From Anianibacter sp965662745 (GTDB lineage: Bacteria > Pseudomonadota > Alphaproteobacteria > Rhodobacterales > Rhodobacteraceae): 64,000 nucleotides of DNA. Under the pieces are notes generated by a model. The model was not told the origin of the DNA and searched no databases. It saw only the letters and a list, made by a program, of their open reading frames with translations. The DNA lies in assembly GCA_965662745.1 (NCBI GenBank), contig CBFIJK010000012.1, positions 7,096-71,095 on the forward strand. Direction: 5' to 3'. Within the stretch, counting starts at the first letter, position 1, and the number at the start of each line of letters is the position of its first letter. The position numbers and the translations under genes were made by a program. This document shows, piece after piece, positions 49,461 through 57,744 of the stretch.

Positions 49461-52238
49461 ATGAAACTTCAATATTCCGTGAACTCATCTTCTTTACTAT
49501 CAGAGAAGAGCTTTCAGCAAGACTTTATGAATGGCGACAGTGCTCAAATCTCTGAAGAGATGTTTGGCGCCATTAATCTGGGTTACCCGAAGTTTCATCA
49601 GTTCGCCGAAGATTTCGAGTTCTTGAACTCCAACCTTATTCGATGGCCGGGCGGAACGTTTGCTGAAGAAGGTGGGTTCGACACGGTAACGCTGCGGCCT
49701 CATGTTCACGCAAAGCCCGGTGATGAGGTTGCTTACAGCTATGATTACCCCGAACTCTTGCACCCGGGGCTTATCGATCGCGGTGCTGCCGGACTGTCCG
49801 AGGTTCTGAAATTCGGAATTGAGACAGAGTCTGCGGTACAGATCATTCTTCCCACCGAGCGTTACAACGGCGATCCCCAGGCGGCCTATGACCAGACGTC
49901 GGACTTTCTTCAGAAGCTTTTCGTCGACGGCACATGGAACGATGGGGCCTTGCCGGAAAAGATCATCCTGGACGTCGGCAACGAGCGCTATGTGGACCCG
50001 GGCGAACTTTATGGCCCGACCTCCTTGAACATCGTTTCGGCGATCCGCGACTTCCGCGAAGCCAATCCCGAAGCCGAATTCTCGGTCGGTCTTCAGTCGA
50101 TGCAGGACGCAGCGGGCACGCAAGAGCTGATCGCCGTCTTCGAAGACCCCGATCTTCCCGACGACATGGTCGGTCTGCTTGGTGAGGTCGATGTCGTCCG
50201 TCACCATATTCTGGGCGCCAACCTCGATCCGTCCCGTTCGCGCGGCGCGGAAGATATCGAAGACGTGCGGTACGCGGCGATCGACCCGCTTGTCGACGCC
50301 GTGCGCGATGCATCCTTCGGCGTCGATCCCGATGTCTCGTTCTCGGCCTACGCGGTCGACAGCAACGATGAGATGGACGGTGGTCAAGGCCTGCCGGCCG
50401 CCACCAGCCTTCTGTCGGCCTTCACCGGCATGGCAGAGCTTGGCGGCGATTACGGCGCAGTCTGGGGGATCGACGTCAGCAATTCGCTTGACTCGATGCT
50501 GACGACCGACGGTGCGGGCGGATCACGGGACTACAATGCTGGCGCCTACATGTACCGCATGATGGCGGAAAGCATTGTCGGCAAGGATGTCGTCGACACG
50601 GCGGAAATCGATGCGGACCGAGACGATCCCGTCCATCTCTTCGCATTTTCGGATGCGTCCGAGACCGTCATCTTCGTCTCGCCCAATGAGTTGGACGGCG
50701 CCTCTGCGAATATCGAACTGGCGCTCAGCGGGATCGAGAACATTCAAGGCATCGAGGTTGAATACCTGCGCACGGTGGACGGCACGATCGACGGCAAGCC
50801 GGTCGATCCTGCAACAACGACCGAGGCGCTCTTTGCCGATGAGAACAACGTCGTCCAACTCGAGTTCACGCAACCCTTCGAGGTTGCACGCCTGGTGATC
50901 ACGGGGGACCGTGTCGACGCCGCACAACAAAAGACACTGTTCCACGGCGACCACGGCACGGATGGCGATGACAGCATCTGGGGCGACGCCGGGTTCAATT
51001 GGATACACGGCCATGACGGCGACGATGAATTGCACGGCCGCCAGGGCGCGGACATGCTGTTCGGCGGAAATGGGCTCGATACCCTCTACGGCTATGATGG
51101 CGACGACCAGATGTGGGGCGGTGCCGGAGACGATTCTCTGAACGGCTATGCCGGGAACGACAGGTTGTACGGGGACGAGGGCAACGATTTTTTCCTCGGC
51201 GGCAAGGGCGACGACGTGATCCGCGGTGGATCGGGCAACGATCAGCTGTATGGCAACCTTGGCAACGATACGCTTTTCGGCGGTTCGGGCAATGACTGGC
51301 TCACGGGGGCGTCTGGCGCGGACCGTTTCGGCTTTGCCGCAGAGGATGGCGCGTCGAACGACGTCATCAGGGACTTCGAGCCGGGAATGGACACGCTTGT
51401 CTTCGAGGGGTTCGACCTGGCCTTTGATGATATCCAGATGACCGACAGCCGAGATGGCGTGACGTTGGCGGTCGAAGGTCAGTCTGTCTATCTCAAGGGT
51501 GTGTATGCTGGGCAGCTGAAGCCGGACCACTTCGAATTCATCTCGTCAGATGACACAAATCTCGGAGCGATGCGTGTCGACAGCGCCAATCCGCCGCTGG
51601 CATTCGCCGCCGGGACGCTTGGTAGCGACAAGGCGTGGCTGTCGGATGCAGACGATCTGAACCTGGGTCTGTCGGGCGAAGATCATATCAGCGGCCTCAA
51701 GGGAGATGACGTTCTCTTCGGTGGCACGGACGACGACACGATGATCGGCGGCAAGGACAACGACATCCTGCTGGGTGGGAGCGGGGATGACGCATTGTTC
51801 GGCAATCTCGGCGACGACACTCTGGCGGGCGGCGCAGGGACCGACTTTCTTCACGGCGGCCCCGGCTCGGATCGGTTTCATATCGGGTTTCAGGAAGACG
51901 GGGAAAGCGACCGCATTGGCGATTTTACCCCGGGTCAGGACCGGCTGGTGCTGGAAGGTTTCGAGGGCGATTTTGTCGATATCATCATGACGGAAGCCGA
52001 AAATGGCGTGGTCCTGAATTTTGGGGGCCGCATTCTGGAGCTTCGCAACGTTGACTACAATCAAATCTCCGAAGCGGATTTTGAATTCGCAGATGAGCCG
52101 CAGCATCTCGACACGATGACCGGCACCATGTTGATGGACCTTCTGGGCATAGAGCCGGACTCGGAAACTGCCGCACAAATCGCAGACGATGAACAAATGT
52201 CGGAAGACGAGGAAGCGGAGATGTTGATCCCGTTCTGA
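49461..52238 (+). CDS. RTX calcium-binding secreted protein with glycosidase-like N-terminal domain
   Basis: The 925-residue product has no N-terminal signal peptide. Residues about 25-480 look like a TIM-barrel glycosidase of the GH-A type (NLIRWPGGTFAEEGG, then IILDVGNERYVDPGELYGPT with candidate acid/base E175). Two RTX nonapeptide blocks follow (about 505-620 and 735-815: GGAGDDSLNGYAGNDRLYGD and GGSGDDALFGNLGDDTLAGG), each ended by a beta domain. Secretion by a type I system is expected from the repeats; no transporter genes are in the window. Substrate is unknown; it could equally be an adhesin. Confidence 0.82.
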   Translation: MKLQYSVNSSSLLSEKSFQQDFMNGDSAQISEEMFGAINLGYPKFHQFAEDFEFLNSNLIRWPGGTFAEEGGFDTVTLRPHVHAKPGDEVAYSYDYPELLHPGLIDRGAAGLSEVLKFGIETESAVQIILPTERYNGDPQAAYDQTSDFLQKLFVDGTWNDGALPEKIILDVGNERYVDPGELYGPTSLNIVSAIRDFREANPEAEFSVGLQSMQDAAGTQELIAVFEDPDLPDDMVGLLGEVDVVRHHILGANLDPSRSRGAEDIEDVRYAAIDPLVDAVRDASFGVDPDVSFSAYAVDSNDEMDGGQGLPAATSLLSAFTGMAELGGDYGAVWGIDVSNSLDSMLTTDGAGGSRDYNAGAYMYRMMAESIVGKDVVDTAEIDADRDDPVHLFAFSDASETVIFVSPNELDGASANIELALSGIENIQGIEVEYLRTVDGTIDGKPVDPATTTEALFADENNVVQLEFTQPFEVARLVITGDRVDAAQQKTLFHGDHGTDGDDSIWGDAGFNWIHGHDGDDELHGRQGADMLFGGNGLDTLYGYDGDDQMWGGAGDDSLNGYAGNDRLYGDEGNDFFLGGKGDDVIRGGSGNDQLYGNLGNDTLFGGSGNDWLTGASGADRFGFAAEDGASNDVIRDFEPGMDTLVFEGFDLAFDDIQMTDSRDGVTLAVEGQSVYLKGVYAGQLKPDHFEFISSDDTNLGAMRVDSANPPLAFAAGTLGSDKAWLSDADDLNLGLSGEDHISGLKGDDVLFGGTDDDTMIGGKDNDILLGGSGDDALFGNLGDDTLAGGAGTDFLHGGPGSDRFHIGFQEDGESDRIGDFTPGQDRLVLEGFEGDFVDIIMTEAENGVVLNFGGRILELRNVDYNQISEADFEFADEPQHLDTMTGTMLMDLLGIEPDSETAAQIADDEQMSEDEEAEMLIPF

Positions 52239-52299
52239 CTGAGGCAGAACACTCCGCCTGATCAAAGCGTCTTGGCACGCGGTTTGCACATAGTCTGGC

Positions 52300-52998
52300 A
52301 TGAAGACTACGGACATCAACCGTCGTGGCGTCCTGATTGGATTGCTGGCCAGCGCATTGACCCCTTCACCTGCGCGCGCCTTCTTCATGGAGACCTCCGG
52401 TCGTCCCGTCCCCTCGGCGACCGGAGGTCCATTGGTGGACCTGGGTTCTGGCAAAGGGAGCCTGTTCCAGCCGGGGGCGAAAGAAACCCCTTCTGAGCCC
52501 ACCGCACGACCGGATCAAGCCCCGGCTCTCAGCAACCGAGCCGGGCAATTTGCGGTCCAGTTCGAAAACTCCAATACAAATGAGAAAATGGCCGCCCGCT
52601 TCATGATCGACGGCGACGCGGTCCAGGTTCTTGATCGCGAAGTTCTCAACTGGCTGCTGCGTGACTGGCGAAGCAATACCGTCAAGCAGATGGATTTGGG
52701 CGTCTTGGAGACTCTGGGGCGCGTCGCGAAAGAGGCCTTCCAGACAGGATGGCGCGGCCACATCCGGGTGTCATCCGGCTATCGAACGAAGGACACCAAT
52801 GACTTGCTTCGCCGCCAAGGTTATGGCGCGGCCCGCAATTCGCTGCACATGCAGGCCAAGGCGATCGATCTCTCTATTCCCGGTCTGGAAATCCCGAAGC
52901 TCCACGCGGTCGCGGAGGCGGCATCAAGAGGTGGCGTCGGTCTGTATCCCAGCTTTGTCCATGTCGATTCCGGTCAGCAGCGCCGTTGGACTGGCTAG
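52300..52998 (+). CDS. Tat-exported M15/DUF882-type peptidase
   Basis: The 232-residue product has a twin-arginine signal (DINRRGVLIGLLASALTPSP). Its C-terminal half matches the DUF882/YcbK peptidase M15-like domain with metal ligands in SLHMQAKAIDLSI and VGLYPSFVHVDSG, and the SSGYRTKDTNDLLRRQGYGA segment. The family trims peptidoglycan cross-links. It lies 61 bases after the RTX gene, likely as its own transcript. Confidence 0.85.
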   Translation: MKTTDINRRGVLIGLLASALTPSPARAFFMETSGRPVPSATGGPLVDLGSGKGSLFQPGAKETPSEPTARPDQAPALSNRAGQFAVQFENSNTNEKMAARFMIDGDAVQVLDREVLNWLLRDWRSNTVKQMDLGVLETLGRVAKEAFQTGWRGHIRVSSGYRTKDTNDLLRRQGYGAARNSLHMQAKAIDLSIPGLEIPKLHAVAEAASRGGVGLYPSFVHVDSGQQRRWTG

Positions 52999-53377
52999 AG
53001 ACCCTGGTCTTGGGTCCGGATCGGAATTGTCTGACTGTTTCTACAAAAGTCGAGGTGTCTGTTGGATGCGAATTTTCCGGCTTCGATGGTATCTGGTGCT
53101 TGCCTGCTGACGCATTTTTTCTGTTCCATGCCGAAGCGATAAATGGACCTCTGTCCAAGATCATCCTGTATATTGTCGGCGCCAGTGTGCGTAGTGAAAA
53201 AGACTTTCAGAACAACATGTTCAGCAGGCGCAGACCCAACTTATCTATTGAAGAGCGCCACTATCTTTCGAGTGACTCAGAGTTTCACGCGCATTGGCGT
53301 TTAGAGTCCCGAAGCCACGCAATCGGAGAAACGCGTCGGCCTAGTTCTGAAACCGACTGCAGTGGGATGCTAGCACC
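52999..53377. other. Intergenic region before the chemoreceptor gene
   Basis: No gene is supported. One plus-strand frame crosses it (52986-53381) but starts inside the peptidase gene and lacks a ribosome site and any family pattern. A GGCGTTTA element at 53296-53303 resembles the -10 of the late flagellar sites, but its -35 is poor. Confidence 0.5.
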
Positions 53378-55144
53378 ATGACCAAGACCTCCTCAAAGAC
53401 CGACTGGACGCCGACCGACCCCTTGCTTGCGCTGGATATCCTGTCCAATCCAATCGTGATCGCGGATGCAAACATGGTCATTCGCTACGTGAACCCGGCT
53501 GCTTTTGCGATGTTTCGCGCAATCGAGATGGACATCAAGAAAGACCTGCCACACTTCAGCGCTTCGGACGTTCTGGGGAAGTCGATCGATTATTTTCACA
53601 AGAACCCCGCGTACCAGCGCGGGATCATGGACGACATCAAGAGCCCGCATGACGGCAAGTTCAAAATCGGCGGCAAGAACCTCGCGTTCCGTGCGACGCC
53701 GACCTTTGATGAAGCCCGCGAACTGGTTTCGGTTTACGTTGAATGGCAGGACCAGTCCGTCGCCATCGCCAACAAGACGCAAATCGACAACCTGATCGAG
53801 GGCGTTCGCGAGATGGCGGTGAAGCACGAAGAAGGCATGATCCATGAACGTGTCGATCCCAATGGTCTTTCCGACGAATTCGCGGATGTCGCGACGTTGG
53901 TGAACGCCATGGTCGAGGGGCACATCAACACCAAGAAGAAAATTGTCGCCTGCATGGAGGCCTTTGCAGACGGCGATTTCGATTATCCTCTGGAGACCTT
54001 CTCAGGGGATCGCGGTTTTCTGAACCAGGCCGTCGAAGCTGCGCGCAAGTCCTTGAAGGATGTCGTCGGCGAGATCGAGGATATGTCGAATGCAATCGTC
54101 GAGGGACGGCTTGACCACCCGGTTCGAGTCCAGGATTTCAACGGCGGATACCGCAGCTTGGTCGAGGCGATTTCCCGCATCTATGACAGCCTGAACTTCA
54201 CCATCGGCGAGGTGCGCGATCAAGTCACCCAGATCGTGACTGCGATCGGTGAGGTCAATTCCTCGGCAAGCAACCTGTCGACCGCATCGCAGATGCAATC
54301 GAGCGCCGTCGAGCAGATCTCGTCCTCGGTCGAGGAAACCGACGCGATGGTTCAAGCCAACATGGCCGCCACAGAGTCGATGCTTTCCGTTGTGCAATCC
54401 GCAGACGAGATCAGCACGGACGGTATCGATATCGTCGGTGAAATGGGCAAGGCGATGGACGCGATCCGCACCTCATCTGGCGAAATCTCAAAGATCATCA
54501 AGGTGATCGACGAAATTGCGTTTCAAACCAATCTTCTGTCGCTCAACGCGGCTGTCGAGGCCGCGCGGGCAGGAGAACATGGGCGCGGGTTCGCGGTGGT
54601 CGCTCAAGAGGTCCGCAACCTTGCGCAGCGGTCCGCGAAGGCCGCAAAGGAAACCGGTGATCNNNNNNNNNNGAATGTCGTGCGGGGCGTGAAGGGCGCC
54701 GAGGCCTCGGAAGACGCGTTCAACAAGATCAGTGCAGAAGTGAAGCGCATCGAAGACTCCGCGCGTCAGATCTCTACCTCCAGCCGCGAACAAGCGACCG
54801 GCGTGTCGCAGATTTCGGAAGCGGTGAGCCAGCTGTCGAAATCGGGCATGGAAGTTTCGGCCCAGTCCGAGGAACTCGCCACTGCGGCAACCCAGATGGA
54901 TTCCTCTACCAGCAGCGTGCGCGACTCTCTGGGACGGTTCCGGGTTCGTCCGCGGACACAAGACTCGTCGAAGTCAGATATCCTTGCCGGGATGAGCCCT
55001 GCCGATCGGGATGCGATCATGCAGATGGTCATGCAAAGCAAATCCATGAATGGCTCTGCTCCGGCGGTCGGGCAGATGAACGGCAAGCTGAATGGACACG
55101 CCAACGGCGCGGACCATGACAAACGCGGCTATGGAGCGTTCTAA
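53378..55144 (+). CDS. Soluble PAS-domain chemoreceptor (methyl-accepting chemotaxis protein)
   Basis: The 588-residue product has no membrane segment. An N-terminal PAS domain (about 16-130: LDILSNPIVIADANMVIRYV) is followed by HAMP-like helices and a signalling domain with the hairpin tip IDEIAFQTNLLSLNAAVEAA, then RAGEHGRGFAVVAQEVRNLA. There is no C-terminal CheR-tethering pentapeptide. A cytoplasmic receptor fits the CheA3/CheA4-type cluster, which is cytoplasmic in R. sphaeroides. Ten Ns at 54663-54672 hide four residues; the frame and heptad spacing continue across them. Confidence 0.88.
   Translation: MTKTSSKTDWTPTDPLLALDILSNPIVIADANMVIRYVNPAAFAMFRAIEMDIKKDLPHFSASDVLGKSIDYFHKNPAYQRGIMDDIKSPHDGKFKIGGKNLAFRATPTFDEARELVSVYVEWQDQSVAIANKTQIDNLIEGVREMAVKHEEGMIHERVDPNGLSDEFADVATLVNAMVEGHINTKKKIVACMEAFADGDFDYPLETFSGDRGFLNQAVEAARKSLKDVVGEIEDMSNAIVEGRLDHPVRVQDFNGGYRSLVEAISRIYDSLNFTIGEVRDQVTQIVTAIGEVNSSASNLSTASQMQSSAVEQISSSVEETDAMVQANMAATESMLSVVQSADEISTDGIDIVGEMGKAMDAIRTSSGEISKIIKVIDEIAFQTNLLSLNAAVEAARAGEHGRGFAVVAQEVRNLAQRSAKAAKETGDXXXXNVVRGVKGAEASEDAFNKISAEVKRIEDSARQISTSSREQATGVSQISEAVSQLSKSGMEVSAQSEELATAATQMDSSTSSVRDSLGRFRVRPRTQDSSKSDILAGMSPADRDAIMQMVMQSKSMNGSAPAVGQMNGKLNGHANGADHDKRGYGAF
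54663..54672. other. Assembly gap of ten Ns inside the chemoreceptor
   Basis: Bases 54663-54672 are N. The frame resumes correctly (KETGD, four unknown, NVVRG), and homologous receptors have about four residues between these blocks, so the gap may be close to its true size. Confidence 0.95.
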
Positions 55145-55180
55145 GCCTCTGACCTGGCAGCGCTAGGGAACGACTGAGAT

Positions 55181-55208
55181 ATCTGGAGCGGTCTACATCG
55201 CTCCAGAT
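55181..55208 (+). terminator. Hairpin after the chemoreceptor
   Basis: ATCTGGAGCG (55181-55190) and CGCTCCAGAT (55199-55208) are perfect arms around an 8-base loop, 37 bases after the receptor stop. No T run follows. Confidence 0.6.
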
Positions 55209-55290
55209 GCGCCGAGGGCCCTCGGGATTGTCTGGGGCTTCTGATCAAGAAAGAACGGGTCTTGCTTCAGTTGCGTGAGCAGACCGCATG

Positions 55291-55321
55291 GCTGGCCTTC
55301 GGAAACGAAGGCCGGCTTTTT
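55291..55321 (+). terminator. Rho-independent terminator
   Basis: GCTGGCCTTCG and CGAAGGCCGGC pair around GAAA and are followed by TTTTT. This is the most canonical intrinsic terminator in the window. It lies about 150 bases after the receptor stop. Confidence 0.75.
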
Positions 55322-55549
55322 GCTTTGGCGGCAGCCTCAAACAGCTGCGACAAGCCTTGGATGAAGATACCTGCTTTAGGGGGCTGATCGCCGCAAGCGC
55401 TGTCGTTGCGACGTGCGGAGGTCTTGTCGATCCCCCGCGATGTCGAGAACGAGCGCAGTCTTCAAGATTGGTCAGAGGATCAGGGGGAAACAGCGGCTTG
55501 GCTGTTCAAGGCGGATAGAACCACCTGCTGAGGAACCGCAGGTCGGATC

Positions 55550-56068
55550 CTAGTCGTCCGCGCGGATATCGCCTTGGAAGATCGCGCTTCTTCGATATGC
55601 CTGCATGTCAACGCTATGCTTATCACTTGCCAAAGCGCATTCGCCGGCTTGCAAGCGCCCCTCCAAGGATTGCGACTCGACGAGCGGTGCAAGAACGCTC
55701 TTGTGGTTGACCACTTGAAGAGGGGGGTACTTGTGCGCCGCGACTATGCGGTCCGCGTTTCGAAGGACTGGAACCGCAGTAGGTTCAGTGTCGTCCTTGA
55801 GTTGTGCTTTGGGTTTGCGCGGGGAGTCGTCGTCTCTCAAGGCCCCAAAGGGATCTGCATAGCCTACCCACGCTCCAATAGCGCTACCCAGGATTGCACC
55901 GATACCTGTGTAAGACAGGTTAAAGGGCCATACCATGGTCGCGATAAAGGTCCCGAGAGACATGAAAGCCAAGATAAAGAATGCCACCCAAGCGGCGCGT
56001 ACGCTTTCCATTTCACGTTCTTCCCGAAGATGATGGGGGGCGCCATCGCCAGCCCCAACCTCTACCAT
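55550..56068 (-). CDS. Putative small membrane protein
   Basis: The frame is open from a TTG at 56233, but ATG 56068 (MVEVGAGDGAPHH) is the first ATG. The product has two hydrophobic segments (WVAFFILAFMSLGTFIATMV and YTGIGAILGSAIGAWVGYAD) and a charged C-terminal tail. The upstream extension contains HVECDLCH, which may be part of the protein if the TTG is used. I do not recognise a family, and a competing plus-strand frame overlaps it. Confidence 0.45.
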   Translation of the reverse strand: MVEVGAGDGAPHHLREEREMESVRAAWVAFFILAFMSLGTFIATMVWPFNLSYTGIGAILGSAIGAWVGYADPFGALRDDDSPRKPKAQLKDDTEPTAVPVLRNADRIVAAHKYPPLQVVNHKSVLAPLVESQSLEGRLQAGECALASDKHSVDMQAYRRSAIFQGDIRADD

Positions 56069-56233
56069 GATGAGATTCTCGAGCGCTTCTCTATGACATA
56101 GATCACATTCGACATGTCGGAGGAAGGTTTGTGGCAGTGCTAGATTTGGAGGTTCAGAAGATACTTCTACGGCTCGACCGCTTAAAAAACGAAATACAGT
56201 ATCTTTTGATGAAATTTTTTGTATGCGGTTCAA

Positions 56234-57213
56234 TGATGAAGGTACGCGCGCAAATCAAAAGTATAATTTCGGTGTCTCAGGACTGTCGAAAGATACTGAG
56301 GCAAATACTAAAGAGTGCCAATTTGTCGCGATTTTCCATAAATTTTACAAGTTTTGGACAAATTTTGAAAGATGGTATTTTCGGTCATCGGGATTGCGCC
56401 GCTCTCCGGCGTCCCGCTCCTGCGCGAGCCGTTGCGCAAGAGTTGAGTGCCGGACTCTGCGATCCCTCGCATCGCCTAGCCGCTGGTCATAGCCAGCTTT
56501 AGGGGTTCACTTAAAACCGCCCGCGTCGGTCGCTTCCCACCTCGCCAAAAAAGCACGGCTTGGCCCTTTGGTCGGTGCACTCCATTCTCTTGGACAAACC
56601 GAAGAATCTTTTCTTGATTGGCCCGGATGTAGAAACAGTAGAAACAATCGTCCCCCCCCGCCAACAAGGCGCGTGGCCAAGCCCGGGAATGAGCCGCGGC
56701 AGAAAAAGCTGGGCCAACGTGTTTTTTGAGCAATGAACCTCTCCAATGGTATCGCGCCAAGGGAAATCGGGTAGCCGCTGAAACCCGCTTGCCTTCCGCT
56801 ACGTTACTTCGCGCGACGAAGCGGGAGAGAAAAGCGACATGGCAATTGTCTCGATACTGGTGTTGACTGAGAAAAAGAGAAAGTTTACCGATCAAGTAGT
56901 TGTGAGTTTACTATACGATAGCTCGCCGAGTACGCAGAAATTCAATGTTTCGACGCGATCGAAGACATGAATGAATGCCATTGTTGCGATAGACGCAATG
57001 TATCAGTGCCTGTTCCAGTAAATGAAACTTTCGCGACTGACGAGATCAACGGCCTGATATGTGGAAAGGTGTCTATGAAGATGCGCTCAGGCATCAGCAG
57101 AATCCTTCTCGAAAAGATACGGGAAAGAGCGCTTTCAAGCCGTAATTTTAATTGAGGGCTATCAACTCTATCTGCGCGATTTCGCGCGCTGTGCCTGGGG
57201 ACAAAGAGGGACA
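56234..57213. other. 980-base gene-poor, AT-rich region
   Basis: No convincing gene on either strand. Base composition is lower in GC than the flanks, particularly 56150-56390 and 56880-57160. Open frames here lack ribosome sites, end abruptly and match no family I know. It may be a decayed insertion or a remnant of a lost gene; no terminal repeats or transposase were recognised. Confidence 0.5.
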
Positions 57214-57744
57214 ATGACGGACGAAGATACCATCCAGAAAGCCAAGGTCGGTCTTCAACCCGAGAGTTTCGTGCGGGACGTGCTTCAAAGCCTTTCGCAC
57301 AATCTGGAGCGTGTTGTCGGCATCGAGGAAGCGCGCGGCTTCATTCGGCTTGTCGGTGAAGAAATCGGATGCCGGATCGATCGGGACTACAAGCGCGCCC
57401 TCGGAACCGAGGCATTCACGCCCGACCAACTCGCCAGCGTGCTTGTTGACCTCAAGGACCGTATCGGTGGCGGGTTTCGGATCGAGTCTGTCGATGCCAC
57501 CAGTATCACGCTCGTAAATTCACGTTGCCCGTTCGGCGAACGTGTCGTCGGCCGCTCGTCGCTCTGCATGATGACGTCCAACGTATTCGGCCTGATCGCG
57601 GCCGAGAGCTTTGGAGAAGCCAGCGTTCGGCTTGACGAGACCATCGCCTCCGGATCCTCGCGCTGCCGCGTCGTTGTCCATTTCGGCACATACGAAGACG
57701 GCGCAGAGCGGTATTTCGCACTCGGTGAAGGCGAACCCTTTTGA
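57214..57744 (+). CDS. Small sensor-like protein resembling methanogen output domain 1
   Basis: AGAGGGAC precedes the ATG. The 176-residue soluble product has an N-terminal helical half and a C-terminal half with NSRCPFGERVVGRSSLCMMT, then SNVFGLIAAESFGEASVRLD and SSRCRVVVHF. This cysteine-containing pattern recalls the MetOD1 (methanogen output domain 1) family found beside two-component proteins. The conserved cysteines could bind a cofactor. Its stop overlaps the kinase start (TTGA), so the two are likely co-translated and act together. Confidence 0.65.
   Translation: MTDEDTIQKAKVGLQPESFVRDVLQSLSHNLERVVGIEEARGFIRLVGEEIGCRIDRDYKRALGTEAFTPDQLASVLVDLKDRIGGGFRIESVDATSITLVNSRCPFGERVVGRSSLCMMTSNVFGLIAAESFGEASVRLDETIASGSSRCRVVVHFGTYEDGAERYFALGEGEPF

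Larger units (their letters stand above)
55145..55549. other. Intergenic region after the chemoreceptor with two hairpins
   Basis: No protein-coding gene is supported. It holds the hairpin at 55181-55208 and the intrinsic terminator at 55291-55321, described separately. The stretch between and after them could carry a small RNA, but nothing shows it. Confidence 0.5.

Noticed and set aside
53277..53303. Sigma-28 promoter before the chemoreceptor
   Set aside because: The -10 GGCGTTTA is acceptable but the -35 (TCAG) is poor.
52986..53381. Plus-strand frame of 131 codons between the peptidase and chemoreceptor genes
   Set aside because: It starts inside the peptidase gene, has no ribosome site and no recognisable pattern.
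55574..56101. Plus-strand 175-codon frame opposite the putative membrane protein
   Set aside because: It lacks hydrophobic or domain patterns, whereas the minus-strand frame encodes two clear membrane segments.
56131..56895. Possible transposase or insertion-sequence remnant
   Set aside because: No transposase motif, terminal inverted repeat or target duplication could be found.
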